Assembly (NCBI GenBank): GCA_016793325.1
Contig: JAEUKI010000016.1
Span: 1 to 64,000 of the forward strand
Reading direction: 5' to 3'
DNA from: Myxococcales bacterium
Lineage (GTDB): Bacteria > Myxococcota_A > Polyangia > Polyangiales > Ga0077539
DNA: 64,000 nt
Shown: piece by piece, positions 1 to 7,842 of the stretch
How the letters are laid out: every line of letters begins with the position of its first letter
How positions within the stretch are numbered: position 1 is the stretch's first letter
Position numbers and translations under genes: made by a program
Notes under the pieces: model-generated
What the model was told of the DNA's origin: nothing
Database searches by the model: none
The model's input: the letters and a program-made list of their open reading frames with translations, nothing else

Positions 1-32
1 CATGTGGAGCTCCGCTGCGACGCCCCAACGGC

Positions 33-139
33 GCGGTCCGTCCCCTTCTCAATGGCGAAGCTCCAACTGCGAGGTCCGTCCCCTTCTCAATGGCGAAGCT
101 CCAAATGCGAGGTCCGTCCCCTTCTCAATGGCGATGCGC
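33..139. repeat. 38-bp tandem repeat, about three copies
   Basis: The core GGTCCGTCCCCTTCTCAATG occurs at 35, 73 and 111, an exact 38-bp period. The units differ at only a few bases, and the last copy breaks up after about 139. A degenerate related stretch may precede the first copy. There is no spacer diversity, so this is a minisatellite-like array rather than CRISPR. It lies just beyond the 3' end of the purine nucleoside phosphorylase gene and could affect its transcript end, but no function is visible. Confidence 0.9.
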
Positions 140-172
140 CCTTCTCACTTCATCACTTTCCTCTTCTCACTG

Positions 173-877
173 TCACCCCTCGGTCGCGAGCGCGAGCTCG
201 ACCATCGTCTCGAAGCTCCGCTCGCGCTCGTCGGACGAGAGCGCTTCTTCGCGGCGAAGGTGATCGGACACCGTGAGGATCGCGAGCGCGCGGCAGTGGT
301 ACTCCGCGGCGACGCCGTAGAGTCCTGCGACCTCCATCTCGACCGCGAGGACGCCGAGAGACTCCAGGCGATCGAAGAGCGGCGAGGGAGGGGCGTAGAA
401 CAGGTCCGAGCTCCAGACCGTTCCGACGTGGACGCGCAGGGCGCGGGCGCGGGCGACGTCGACGCACGCGCGGAGCAGGTCGAAGTCTGCGACCGCGGGC
501 AAGTCGTAGCCGTGGCAGCGCGTTCGATTGACGTTGGAGTCGGTGCCCGCGGCTTGCGCGATGATCACGTCGCGCAGCGCGATGTCGGGGCGGAGCGCGC
601 CGCAGCTGCCGACGCGGACGAGCGAGCGCACGCCGTAGAACTTCACGAGCTCCGTCGCGTAGATGGACACGGACGGGATGCCCATCCCGTGACCGAGGAC
701 CGAGACGGGTTTGCCGCGAAATTCACCGGTAAACCCGAGCATGTTGCGGACGGCGGTGACCTGCCTCGGGCGCTCGAGAAAGCGCTCGGCGATGAACTTC
801 GCCCGCAACGGGTCGCCCGGCATGAGCACGCGCTCGGCGAAGTCTCCAGGCTGCGCAGAGATGTGAGGCGTCGGCAT
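173..877 (-). CDS. deoD: Purine nucleoside phosphorylase, DeoD type
   Basis: This cytosolic purine-salvage enzyme cleaves (deoxy)ribonucleosides with phosphate to a free base and (deoxy)ribose-1-phosphate. The 234-residue product matches the usual hexameric DeoD length. Family signatures are present: the N-terminal PHISA..GDFAERVLMPGDP stretch, GHGMGIPS, VGSCGALR, the AVEMEVAGLYG segment that contacts ribose and base, and TVSDH carrying the Asp that protonates the purine. The ATG at 877 fits the family start. It is transcribed alone, with the lipoprotein gene ending 33 bp upstream on the same strand. A second purine-type phosphorylase (MTA phosphorylase) lies at about 20-21 kb. Confidence 0.95.
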   Translation of the reverse strand: MPTPHISAQPGDFAERVLMPGDPLRAKFIAERFLERPRQVTAVRNMLGFTGEFRGKPVSVLGHGMGIPSVSIYATELVKFYGVRSLVRVGSCGALRPDIALRDVIIAQAAGTDSNVNRTRCHGYDLPAVADFDLLRACVDVARARALRVHVGTVWSSDLFYAPPSPLFDRLESLGVLAVEMEVAGLYGVAAEYHCRALAILTVSDHLRREEALSSDERERSFETMVELALATEG

Positions 878-909
878 ATTTGATTACGTGGGACTGTTTT
901 CGAAGGCCC

Positions 910-3030
910 TCACCCGATGGGGCGCTGGCACACGTTGGCGAAGCACGAGAGCGGGGCGCAGCAGTCGCTGGCGGCTCCGCAGGTCTGCCCCTCGCGGCGG
1001 CACTCCATCGCGGGCGGCGGTTGGCAGGTGTTTCGCGAGGGCATCATGGGGTCGGGGCGGCAGCGCCCCGAGCAGCAGGCCCCGTCGCCCGAGCACACTT
1101 CGCCGTGAGGGCGGCAGGCGACAGGGGCCCAGTACGCGCCGAAGTTTCCCGTCTCGAGGTCTTGGCCGGGAATCCAGTACGCGGCGTGCGATGGGTCTGT
1201 GCCCGGCGTGCTCTCGAGGTCGATCGCGGTGACCCAGAGCTGCAGGCGTCCGCCGCCGCGGCCACGGCTGCGGGCGCCGCGCGTCCCTGCTTGGGCGTTG
1301 CCGTACTCGCGACGAGACATGAACGCGAGCCAGTAGTAACCGCCGCTCTCGCCCTCGCGCGTGATGAAGGGCGAGAACGTGGGCCAGTACGAGTCGCGTC
1401 CCATCGCTCCGCCGTTGCCTCGATCGAGGCGCACCGCGCCGCCGCCTACGCGCGCGATGATGTACAGCGCGCCTCCAAAGGGCCTCGGGTCGTTGAGGTT
1501 CGAAAACGAATCGCCCGAGTACGAGTGCTCGCCGTGCGCAAAGGCGATCCAACGAGAGTCCGGGGTCCACGTCGGGTGCGCGTCGGCCGAGCCCGTCTCG
1601 GGCGCCATCGCGAGCGACGAGCCGACGTGCAGCGTCGTGGGCGCGAGAAAATTCTCGCTGTCGATCGTGCGCATCAACGCGAGGTCGCCGCGCGTGTACA
1701 CGTCGCCGTTGCCGTCGCTGCGCTGGATGAACGCGACGGTCGTCCCGTCCGGCGACCACTCGGGGTGAATCGCGTTGGCCATGGGAAGCCCCGCGGACAC
1801 GACGCGCGTGCCTGTGCGCGCGTCGAACTCGTGCATCGCGCCCGTGTAGTTGACGCCGAGAAGCCGCGTCGACAGCGGGTCGAACGCAAAGAAGTAGTAC
1901 CCGCGAATGCGATCGACGGGAAACACCGTCGGCGACGGGTTTGCGCTGAGGTCCGCAGTGAAGTCGAACACGCCCGCGCCGTCCACGCCTCCTCCGAGCG
2001 GCGTCGCGAGAAATCGCCCGTCCCTCGACGCGACGTGGCAGCCCGGACAACGCGAACCGCGCGCTGGATCCGGCGGCGGATTGGGGATCGCGCGCGTGCG
2101 CGTCGCGGTCGTGTCGTCGACGCGCATCACGTGCCCCTCGGTCGAGCCCGTCCAGTACCAGTAGTACACGTTGCCGTAGATCCCGCCGCGCGTGAGCGTG
2201 ATCGTGAGCGGAGCGCCTTCGATCACGTCGGTCGAACCGTTGATCGCGCGATCGACCGTGAGCGTGCACGGCTCGCCGGGATCGCTGTCGGCGATCGTTC
2301 GCCACACGTCGCGCTCGGGCAGCCAGTCGTAGCGAAACGAAGCGCTCGCGAAGGGGACGTACGCTGTCACAGTCGCGTTTCGCTTGCGCAGTCGCACTCG
2401 AAACACGTCGCCCATCGCGCCGCGCTCCCACTGAATGTCCGGCGGCGAGACGTTGTTCGGCATCACCGCGCCGTCGAGCGGATAGAGCACGTTGGCTCGG
2501 CGCGCAGGGTCCATCATCGGAGCGTCCGCGAAGCGCGCCGAGTGCTCTGCGACGGTGCCCGACGTCGCGACGACGCGCTCGACGCGGACCGTGATCATCG
2601 CGGTCGCAGCGAGCGTCGCTCCCCCAGCGCCGGGAGCTTCGGCGCGCACGGACAAGAGTCCGCCGACGAGGCCCGAGGCGGTGAGCGTTCCGTCTGCAGC
2701 GACGGTCGCGATGCGGTCGTTGTCGACGGTCCAAACGGCGGTGGCGACCGGCGTTCGCATCCCGTCGCGCCGGACCGCGACCGCGCGGAGCGCGAGCGTC
2801 GCCGGAGCGCCCCGCGCTTCAATCGTGGCGGTCCCCGGTTCGATCGCGAGCGACAAGACGTCGTCCGGGCGCTGCGCGCCGCTGTCGCTCGCATCGGGCG
2901 GCGACTGCGTCGCATCAACGCCCACATCCGCCACGCCGGTGTCGAACGTGACTGTCGGCGTAGAGCAGGAGGTCACCGCCAACAACACCGAGGCGCCGCC
3001 CAAGACGATCACGCGTGGGGAAATAGACAT
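910..3030 (-). CDS. Lipoprotein with Ig-like domain, beta-propeller and one CxxCH motif
   Basis: A 706-residue predicted lipoprotein. The N-terminus is a signal peptide ending in a lipobox (LLAVTSC), followed by an Asp/Ser linker. Residues of about 50-150 resemble a bacterial Ig-like (BIG2) domain. The centre contains PD40/TolB-like strands such as PEWSPDGTTVAF and HPTWTPDSRWIAF. One CPGCH motif, formally a c-type heme site, sits in the middle. The last ~70 residues are Cys-rich (CCSG, CCAP), like small secreted disulfide knobs. The ATG at 3030 is chosen because it begins the signal peptide; the frame stays open upstream but would overlap the divergent gene. The likely location is the outer membrane or surface; the function is unknown. 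Confidence 0.75.
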   Translation of the reverse strand: MSISPRVIVLGGASVLLAVTSCSTPTVTFDTGVADVGVDATQSPPDASDSGAQRPDDVLSLAIEPGTATIEARGAPATLALRAVAVRRDGMRTPVATAVWTVDNDRIATVAADGTLTASGLVGGLLSVRAEAPGAGGATLAATAMITVRVERVVATSGTVAEHSARFADAPMMDPARRANVLYPLDGAVMPNNVSPPDIQWERGAMGDVFRVRLRKRNATVTAYVPFASASFRYDWLPERDVWRTIADSDPGEPCTLTVDRAINGSTDVIEGAPLTITLTRGGIYGNVYYWYWTGSTEGHVMRVDDTTATRTRAIPNPPPDPARGSRCPGCHVASRDGRFLATPLGGGVDGAGVFDFTADLSANPSPTVFPVDRIRGYYFFAFDPLSTRLLGVNYTGAMHEFDARTGTRVVSAGLPMANAIHPEWSPDGTTVAFIQRSDGNGDVYTRGDLALMRTIDSENFLAPTTLHVGSSLAMAPETGSADAHPTWTPDSRWIAFAHGEHSYSGDSFSNLNDPRPFGGALYIIARVGGGAVRLDRGNGGAMGRDSYWPTFSPFITREGESGGYYWLAFMSRREYGNAQAGTRGARSRGRGGGRLQLWVTAIDLESTPGTDPSHAAYWIPGQDLETGNFGAYWAPVACRPHGEVCSGDGACCSGRCRPDPMMPSRNTCQPPPAMECRREGQTCGAASDCCAPLSCFANVCQRPIG

Positions 3031-3189
3031 CGCGCTCGAGAGTATCGCAGCCCACACGCGACGCGACGTAGGAGAGCAATCTTGCGAAATCGTCGTCGAC
3101 GGACCAAGGGATCCTACGATATTTATGTGTGTGTATAGCTCCGTGTGCCGCGAGCGACGACTGCACGCGACGGATCGAACGGTTTCGCA

Positions 3190-4299
3190 ATGACACGACC
3201 GCGCATCGCAGTCTTGGGCCCGAGCCTGCCTCTCTCCGAAGAGCTCGCGGCTCGTTGGAAGGCGCTCGCGCCAGTCGAGTTCGTCCCCTTCGAGTCGACC
3301 GACGAGCTCTTGCACGACCTCGGACGCGAGCGCTACGACGGCGTGATCGTTCACCGTGATGCCCCGGCGAACGACGGGGTGCCTGCGTGGCGCGTGGTGG
3401 CGTACAACACGCCCGCGTTGCCCGTGGTGCGTTGGGGTGACCAAGATCGACTGAGCATCGCCGACACCCGCGCGGCGCCGCTCGTCGCGATGGGCACCCA
3501 AGAGGCGCTCGCGGCCTTCATCATGAACGAGATCGTCAGCGTCGCGCGCGGGCGATTGAGCGGCGTGTCGCTCCCGAGCGTGCTGCAAGTGCTGCAAATG
3601 GAGCAGCGCACCTGTCGGCTGCGCGTTCGCACAGGGCACAGCATGGGAGAGCTCTTCGTGCGGAGCGGCGCGCTGATCCACGCGTCGTTCAAGAAGCGCG
3701 AGCCCAACGACGCCGCGCTCGAGATGCTCGCGTGGAGCGACGCAGACGTCGTCTTCGATCGCCTGCCGATGAACACCGAGCCCACCATTGATTCGCCGCT
3801 CGACTTCATGCTCATGGAGTCCGCGAGGCTGAAGGACGAACGATCGCTCAGCGCGAGCATCCCTCCGTTGGATCACGCGCCGAGCAGCGCGAGCACCTCG
3901 TCGTGGCTCGTTCCCGCGGTGCTTCGTGGGGACGCCGACGCGCTCGCGACGCAGATCATCGCGCTGCCGGGCGCTGCGATTTGCGCGATCATCGACCACG
4001 AAAACCGCGTCCTCGTCGCCGCGCGAACGAGCGGCGAGGCGATCCCTCGACTCCACGGCGCGGTCTCGGACCTCATGAGCTCGCTGCGCGTGCTCATCGA
4101 CGACCTTCGTCTGGCGCCCAACACGGACGACATCCTCGTGACCCTCGCGAGCGCGTACGTGATCCTCAGGCCGCTCCGTTCGATGCCCAACTTCGTCGCG
4201 GTCGCGAGCTTTCAAAAAGAGACCGCGACGCTCGGGCTCCTTCGCTCGCAGCTCGCGCGGCTGTGCAACGACTTCGCAGTCGCGCCCATCGGCGACTGA
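3190..4299 (+). CDS. DUF4388 (PATAN) and roadblock/LC7 domain protein
   Basis: A 369-residue cytosolic protein. Residues ~1-85 resemble a degenerate receiver-like fold. Residues ~115-200 match the DUF4388/PATAN type (GRLSGVSLPSVLQVLQM..., GELFVRSGALIHA), common in myxobacterial signalling proteins. The C-terminal ~110 residues look like a roadblock/LC7 domain (GAAICAIIDHENRVLVAAR), which in MglB-type proteins regulates Ras-like GTPases. The ATG at 3190 is preferred over an upstream in-frame ATG at 3145 because the receiver-like strand starts just after it. It is divergent from the preceding lipoprotein. It is probably an adaptor in a GTPase or chemosensory pathway, though no partner gene is adjacent. 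Confidence 0.75.
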   Translation: MTRPRIAVLGPSLPLSEELAARWKALAPVEFVPFESTDELLHDLGRERYDGVIVHRDAPANDGVPAWRVVAYNTPALPVVRWGDQDRLSIADTRAAPLVAMGTQEALAAFIMNEIVSVARGRLSGVSLPSVLQVLQMEQRTCRLRVRTGHSMGELFVRSGALIHASFKKREPNDAALEMLAWSDADVVFDRLPMNTEPTIDSPLDFMLMESARLKDERSLSASIPPLDHAPSSASTSSWLVPAVLRGDADALATQIIALPGAAICAIIDHENRVLVAARTSGEAIPRLHGAVSDLMSSLRVLIDDLRLAPNTDDILVTLASAYVILRPLRSMPNFVAVASFQKETATLGLLRSQLARLCNDFAVAPIGD

Positions 4300-4390
4300 C
4301 CCGCGCGCGCGAACCGTTCGCCGCCGGCTGCGGACCGTTGAGCGCCCAGCAGGGACGAATCGCCAAAGCCTCGATCGTTGAGTGCGATCG

Positions 4391-5590
4391 ATGTCCACCA
4401 TGGTTCGCGCGCGTCCTGTTCGAGCGATCGGCGTCCTGGCCCTCGCGATCGCGCTGTGGCTCCCGTGCCTCAGGTTCGTCTATCGCAGTCCGCCCGAGGC
4501 GCTTCGAACCCGCGCTGGAGGGCTCTCGCCGCTCGCGCGATCGCTGCTCGATCGACAGGTCGCCCTCTGGTCTGCGAGCGGACCGCCGCAGCGCGAGCTC
4601 GCCCGCATGCGCGCGTCCAACCCCGAGTGGGACTTGATGAGCAGGACGTTTCTCGCGCTCGCCCTCGCCAACGCTGCGCTGCGAGAGCCCGCGCGGCGCG
4701 ATGCGCTCGTCGCCGTGATCGACAGGGTCATCGACGACACCCTCGCGCGCGAACGCGCCCAGGGACAGCGGCACTTTCTGCTTCGCTACGCGGGCGCCTC
4801 GCGCTTCGTCGACCCGAGCCAGCGCAGCGTCTTCGTCGACGGAGAGCTCGCGCTCATGATCGCCGCGCGAAGGACGCTCCGCGACGACAGCCCTCGGCTG
4901 CGAGAGGAGCTCGCCGCACGCGCACAACAAATCAAGACACAGATGGAGCGAGGCCCGATCGGCAGCGCCGAGAGCTACCCGGACGAGTGCTGGACCTTCT
5001 GCAACACGGTCGCGCTCGCCGCGCTCCGCGCGAGCGACGTCCTCGATCGCACAGACCACCGACCGCTCACGCAGCGCTGGCTCTCGAACGCGCGGCGGAC
5101 CTTGGTCGACCCAGCCACGGGGATGCTCGTCTCGAGCTACACGCTCGACGGGCGAGCGCGACAGGGCCCCGAGGGATCCTCGATCTACATGGCCGCGCAC
5201 GGGCTCGCGCTCGTCGACCCCGCGTGGGCAGACGATCAGTACCGCCGCGCCAAGGCGCACTTGCAGAGAGAGTGGCTCGGGTTCGGGTTCGCGCGCGAGT
5301 GGCCCGCGGTGAGCGATCGAGCGTCGGCGGACATCGACTCGGGGCCGACGGTTCCGTGGGTCGGGGCCAACGCAGGGGCGAGCGGACTCGCGCTGCTCGG
5401 GGCGGCGACGTTCAACGATGATCGAGCGTACGCAGGGCTCGTGGCGTCGCTGGATCTCGCGGCGTTTCCGGTGGTCGAGGGCGGGACGCGGAGGTACGCC
5501 GCGAGCAACGCCGTCGGCGACGCGGTCCTTCTCTACTCGCTCGTCGAAGGCCCGCTGTGGAACGAGCTCCGCGCCCGAGGTGCCCGATGA
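4391..5590 (+). CDS. Membrane-anchored alpha/alpha-toroid-like protein
   Basis: A 399-residue protein with one N-terminal hydrophobic segment (residues ~8-28), then a helical soluble domain probably facing the periplasm. Conserved-looking patches include DECWTFCNT, GPEGSSIYMAAHGLALVD, FAREWP and a C-terminal RYAASNAVGDAVLLYSL. The pattern suggests an (alpha/alpha)6 barrel and may be distantly related to linalool dehydratase-isomerase-like proteins, but I could not confirm this. Its stop overlaps the next ATG (ATGA at 5587-5590), so it is probably translated together with the small membrane protein and the P450. Starts at GTG 4382 and ATG 4391 are both possible. Confidence 0.55.
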   Translation: MSTMVRARPVRAIGVLALAIALWLPCLRFVYRSPPEALRTRAGGLSPLARSLLDRQVALWSASGPPQRELARMRASNPEWDLMSRTFLALALANAALREPARRDALVAVIDRVIDDTLARERAQGQRHFLLRYAGASRFVDPSQRSVFVDGELALMIAARRTLRDDSPRLREELAARAQQIKTQMERGPIGSAESYPDECWTFCNTVALAALRASDVLDRTDHRPLTQRWLSNARRTLVDPATGMLVSSYTLDGRARQGPEGSSIYMAAHGLALVDPAWADDQYRRAKAHLQREWLGFGFAREWPAVSDRASADIDSGPTVPWVGANAGASGLALLGAATFNDDRAYAGLVASLDLAAFPVVEGGTRRYAASNAVGDAVLLYSLVEGPLWNELRARGAR

Positions 5591-5874
5591 AGAAGCTCTT
5601 CGCCCTCTCGTCGCTCGCGCTCACCGTCACGTGGCTCGTGCTTCGCGCCACCGGCTTCGTTCGCTACGCCTCGGTGCTGTCCGGAACGCTCCCCGAAGGC
5701 GAGACCTCGCTCGCGACAGGGACCGACCGCGCCGTGGTCCTCCTCGTCGTTCACGTCGCGTTCGTGCTGCTCGCGGCGCCGCTCGCGCTGAGCGCGGCTT
5801 GTCTGCACGCCCTCGAAGCCCGCGATCGACGCGCGGCGCAGGCAAAACGCGCGGCCCGAGACAGTGGTACATAA
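5587..5874 (+). CDS. Small two-helix membrane protein
   Basis: A 95-residue protein with two predicted membrane helices (residues ~4-22 and ~49-73) and a short charged C-terminus rich in Arg/Lys/Ala. Its ATG overlaps the stop of the preceding gene by four bases, and its own stop overlaps the possible GTG start of the P450 gene at 5864. No family is recognised. The tight coupling suggests a role with the toroid-like protein and the P450, for example as a membrane subunit. Confidence 0.6.
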   Translation: MKKLFALSSLALTVTWLVLRATGFVRYASVLSGTLPEGETSLATGTDRAVVLLVVHVAFVLLAAPLALSAACLHALEARDRRAAQAKRAARDSGT

Positions 5875-5881
5875 CAACCGC

Positions 5882-7240
5882 GTGGAGCCCCGCACCGAGA
5901 TCCCCGCCGTGAAGCTCCCGGCGGCGCTTCAATCAGCGCTCTGGGCGACGCGGCCCGACCTGCTGCTCGCGCGCTGTCGCCAGCGCTTCGGAGACACGTT
6001 TACGCTTCGCTTCGCGGGGCTCGGCGACGTCCTCTTCGTCTCGGCGCCCGAGGACGTTCGCGCGGTGTTTACCGCGCCGCCGTCGGTGGTCCTCGCGGGT
6101 CGAGGCAACGCGTTCTTGCGCGCGGTGGTCGGCCGACACTCGCTGCTCACGCTCGACGGCGAAGCGCACGTGCGACAGCGCAAGCTGCTCGTGCCGCCCT
6201 TTCACGGAGAGCGCATCGCGACGTACGCGAAGGTCATCGTCGAGGCCACCGAGCGCTCGCTCGCGCGATGGCCGCGCGAGGGCGCGTTCGAGACGCTCCG
6301 CGAGATGCAAGCGATCACGCTCGAAGTGATCGTCCGCGCGGTGCTCGGCGTCGAAGACCCCAGCGAGCGTCGACGCTTCGAAGCGCTCTTCAACGACTTC
6401 GCCGCGATCGGAAACTCCGCGGCGCTCTTGCTTCCTCCGCTGCGCGTCGACCTCGGACCGCGCAGCCCGTGGGGCCGCGTCCTCGCGGTTCGCGCGAGGA
6501 CCGACCAAGCCCTCTTTCGCGAGCTCGATCGACGACGCGCGCTCGCAGCGAGCGCCCCAGAGACCGAAGGAGCCCGCCGCGACGTGCTCGCGCTGCTCCT
6601 CTCTGCGCGCGACGACCAAGGACAGGCAATGTCCGACCGCGAACTTCGCGACGAGCTCGTGACGCTCTTGCTCGCAGGGCACGAGACGACCGCGACGTCC
6701 CTCGCGTGGACGATGGACCTGCTGTCCAAGCACCCCGAGGTGCTCGCGAAGGCGCGCGACGAGGTCTCTCGGGTGGTAGGTCGCGAGAGCCCCGACGCGA
6801 GCGCGATCGCGAAGCTCCCGTACCTCGACGGCGTCGTGCGCGAATCGCTGCGGCTGCGGCCTGTGATTCCCAACGTCGCGCGGATCATCGAGGGAGAGCT
6901 GCACGTCGCCGGAGCGACGCTGCGCACCGGGGCGGGGGTCGCGCCGTGCGCTTGGCTCACGCACACGCGCCCCGAGAACTGGCCCGCGCCGAACGCGTTC
7001 GACCCCGAGCGCTGGACGCGGGACAAGATCGATCCGCACGCGTTTTATCCCTTCGGCGGCGGCGCGCGGCGCTGCATCGGGATGGCGTTCGCGCTCTACG
7101 AGATGAAGACGATCCTCGCGACGGTGCTCGCGAAGCGAACGTTCGTCGCGCGCGAAGGCGAGGGCGCGCGCGTCGCTCGCCGCGGCATCACGCTCACGCC
7201 CAGCGGCGACGGCCGCGTCACGCTCACAGCGCCCACGTGA
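5882..7240 (+). CDS. Cytochrome P450
   Basis: A heme-thiolate monooxygenase of 452 residues, soluble bacterial type. All diagnostic motifs are present: the I-helix oxygen-activation motif AGHETT, the K-helix ExxR (ESLRLRP), the PERF-like FDPERW, and the heme-binding FGGGARRCIG with the Cys ligand near residue 398. No N-terminal anchor is seen. The likely start is GTG 5882 or in-frame GTG 5864; no ATG is available near the N-terminus. It is the last gene of the coupled trio, and its 3' end overlaps the convergent gene by 17 bp. The substrate is unknown; redox partner genes are not adjacent. Confidence 0.9.
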   Translation: MEPRTEIPAVKLPAALQSALWATRPDLLLARCRQRFGDTFTLRFAGLGDVLFVSAPEDVRAVFTAPPSVVLAGRGNAFLRAVVGRHSLLTLDGEAHVRQRKLLVPPFHGERIATYAKVIVEATERSLARWPREGAFETLREMQAITLEVIVRAVLGVEDPSERRRFEALFNDFAAIGNSAALLLPPLRVDLGPRSPWGRVLAVRARTDQALFRELDRRRALAASAPETEGARRDVLALLLSARDDQGQAMSDRELRDELVTLLLAGHETTATSLAWTMDLLSKHPEVLAKARDEVSRVVGRESPDASAIAKLPYLDGVVRESLRLRPVIPNVARIIEGELHVAGATLRTGAGVAPCAWLTHTRPENWPAPNAFDPERWTRDKIDPHAFYPFGGGARRCIGMAFALYEMKTILATVLAKRTFVAREGEGARVARRGITLTPSGDGRVTLTAPT

Positions 7241-7808
7241 GCTTGAACGTCGCCCCGTCCGCCGTGCGTTGATAGAAGAACCGCGGCGATTTTCGGCCTG
7301 CGAGGGACAGCACCGTCGCGATGCTCACCGCGATCGCGCGCGCGTGGCGCTCGGTCATTTGAGGCCACCCGGTGAGCGTCGCGTCGGCTTCGCCCGGCGC
7401 GGCGATGCGCGCCTCGAGCTTCCCGATGTTGCGGCTCTTCGCGTAGATGAGCGGCGTACGCGCGATGAGCGCGTCGTCCGTCGTGAAGTGCAAGAGCACC
7501 TTCCACACGGTCTTGAACGAGCGCTCGACGCCCTCGCGAACGACGCGATCGAAGAGCTCTTCGGCGTCGAGCTTCGCCTCGGCCGCCACCGCGTCGAGCA
7601 CCGCCGCCGAGACCCGCAGCGGAACCCACCCGAGCGGATCGATGTTCTCGTACGCGTCGCGATCGGCCTGGCTCACGCGGGTGAGCGCGCGATCGAAGGT
7701 GCTCCGCCCCACGGCGTCGATGAGCGCGGCGCGGACCTCGCGCATCCCGACGCCCGACGCGCACGGCTCGACCGAGGGAGGCTCCGAGCGCTCTCGCTGC
7801 TGCACCAC
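7224..7808 (-). CDS. Conserved hypothetical protein, possibly a myxobacterial paralogous family
   Basis: A 194-residue cytosolic protein without signal peptide or membrane segments. The C-terminal half (IYAKSRNIGKLEARI..., LTGWPQM, FYQRTADGATFKLTW) has the feel of small ligand-binding domains expanded in Myxococcota (TIGR02265/DUF2378-like), but this assignment is uncertain. It ends convergently inside the P450 gene (17-bp overlap) and starts 34 bp after the end of the 1152-residue gene on the same strand. The start could also be the internal ATG at residue 22 (GMREVRAAL). Confidence 0.5.
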   Translation of the reverse strand: MVQQRERSEPPSVEPCASGVGMREVRAALIDAVGRSTFDRALTRVSQADRDAYENIDPLGWVPLRVSAAVLDAVAAEAKLDAEELFDRVVREGVERSFKTVWKVLLHFTTDDALIARTPLIYAKSRNIGKLEARIAAPGEADATLTGWPQMTERHARAIAVSIATVLSLAGRKSPRFFYQRTADGATFKLTWAL

Positions 7809-7842
7809 AGCGGGAGGTATAGCGCACTCGAGGACGACGCGT

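Noticed and set aside
33..139. Possible CRISPR array
   Set aside because: The repeat period is 38 bp with nearly identical units throughout; there are no variable spacers and no cas genes nearby.
3031..4401. N-terminal extension of the minus-strand propeller lipoprotein
   Set aside because: The frame stays open, but the extension is Arg-rich, would hide the signal peptide and would overlap the DUF4388/roadblock gene on the other strand.
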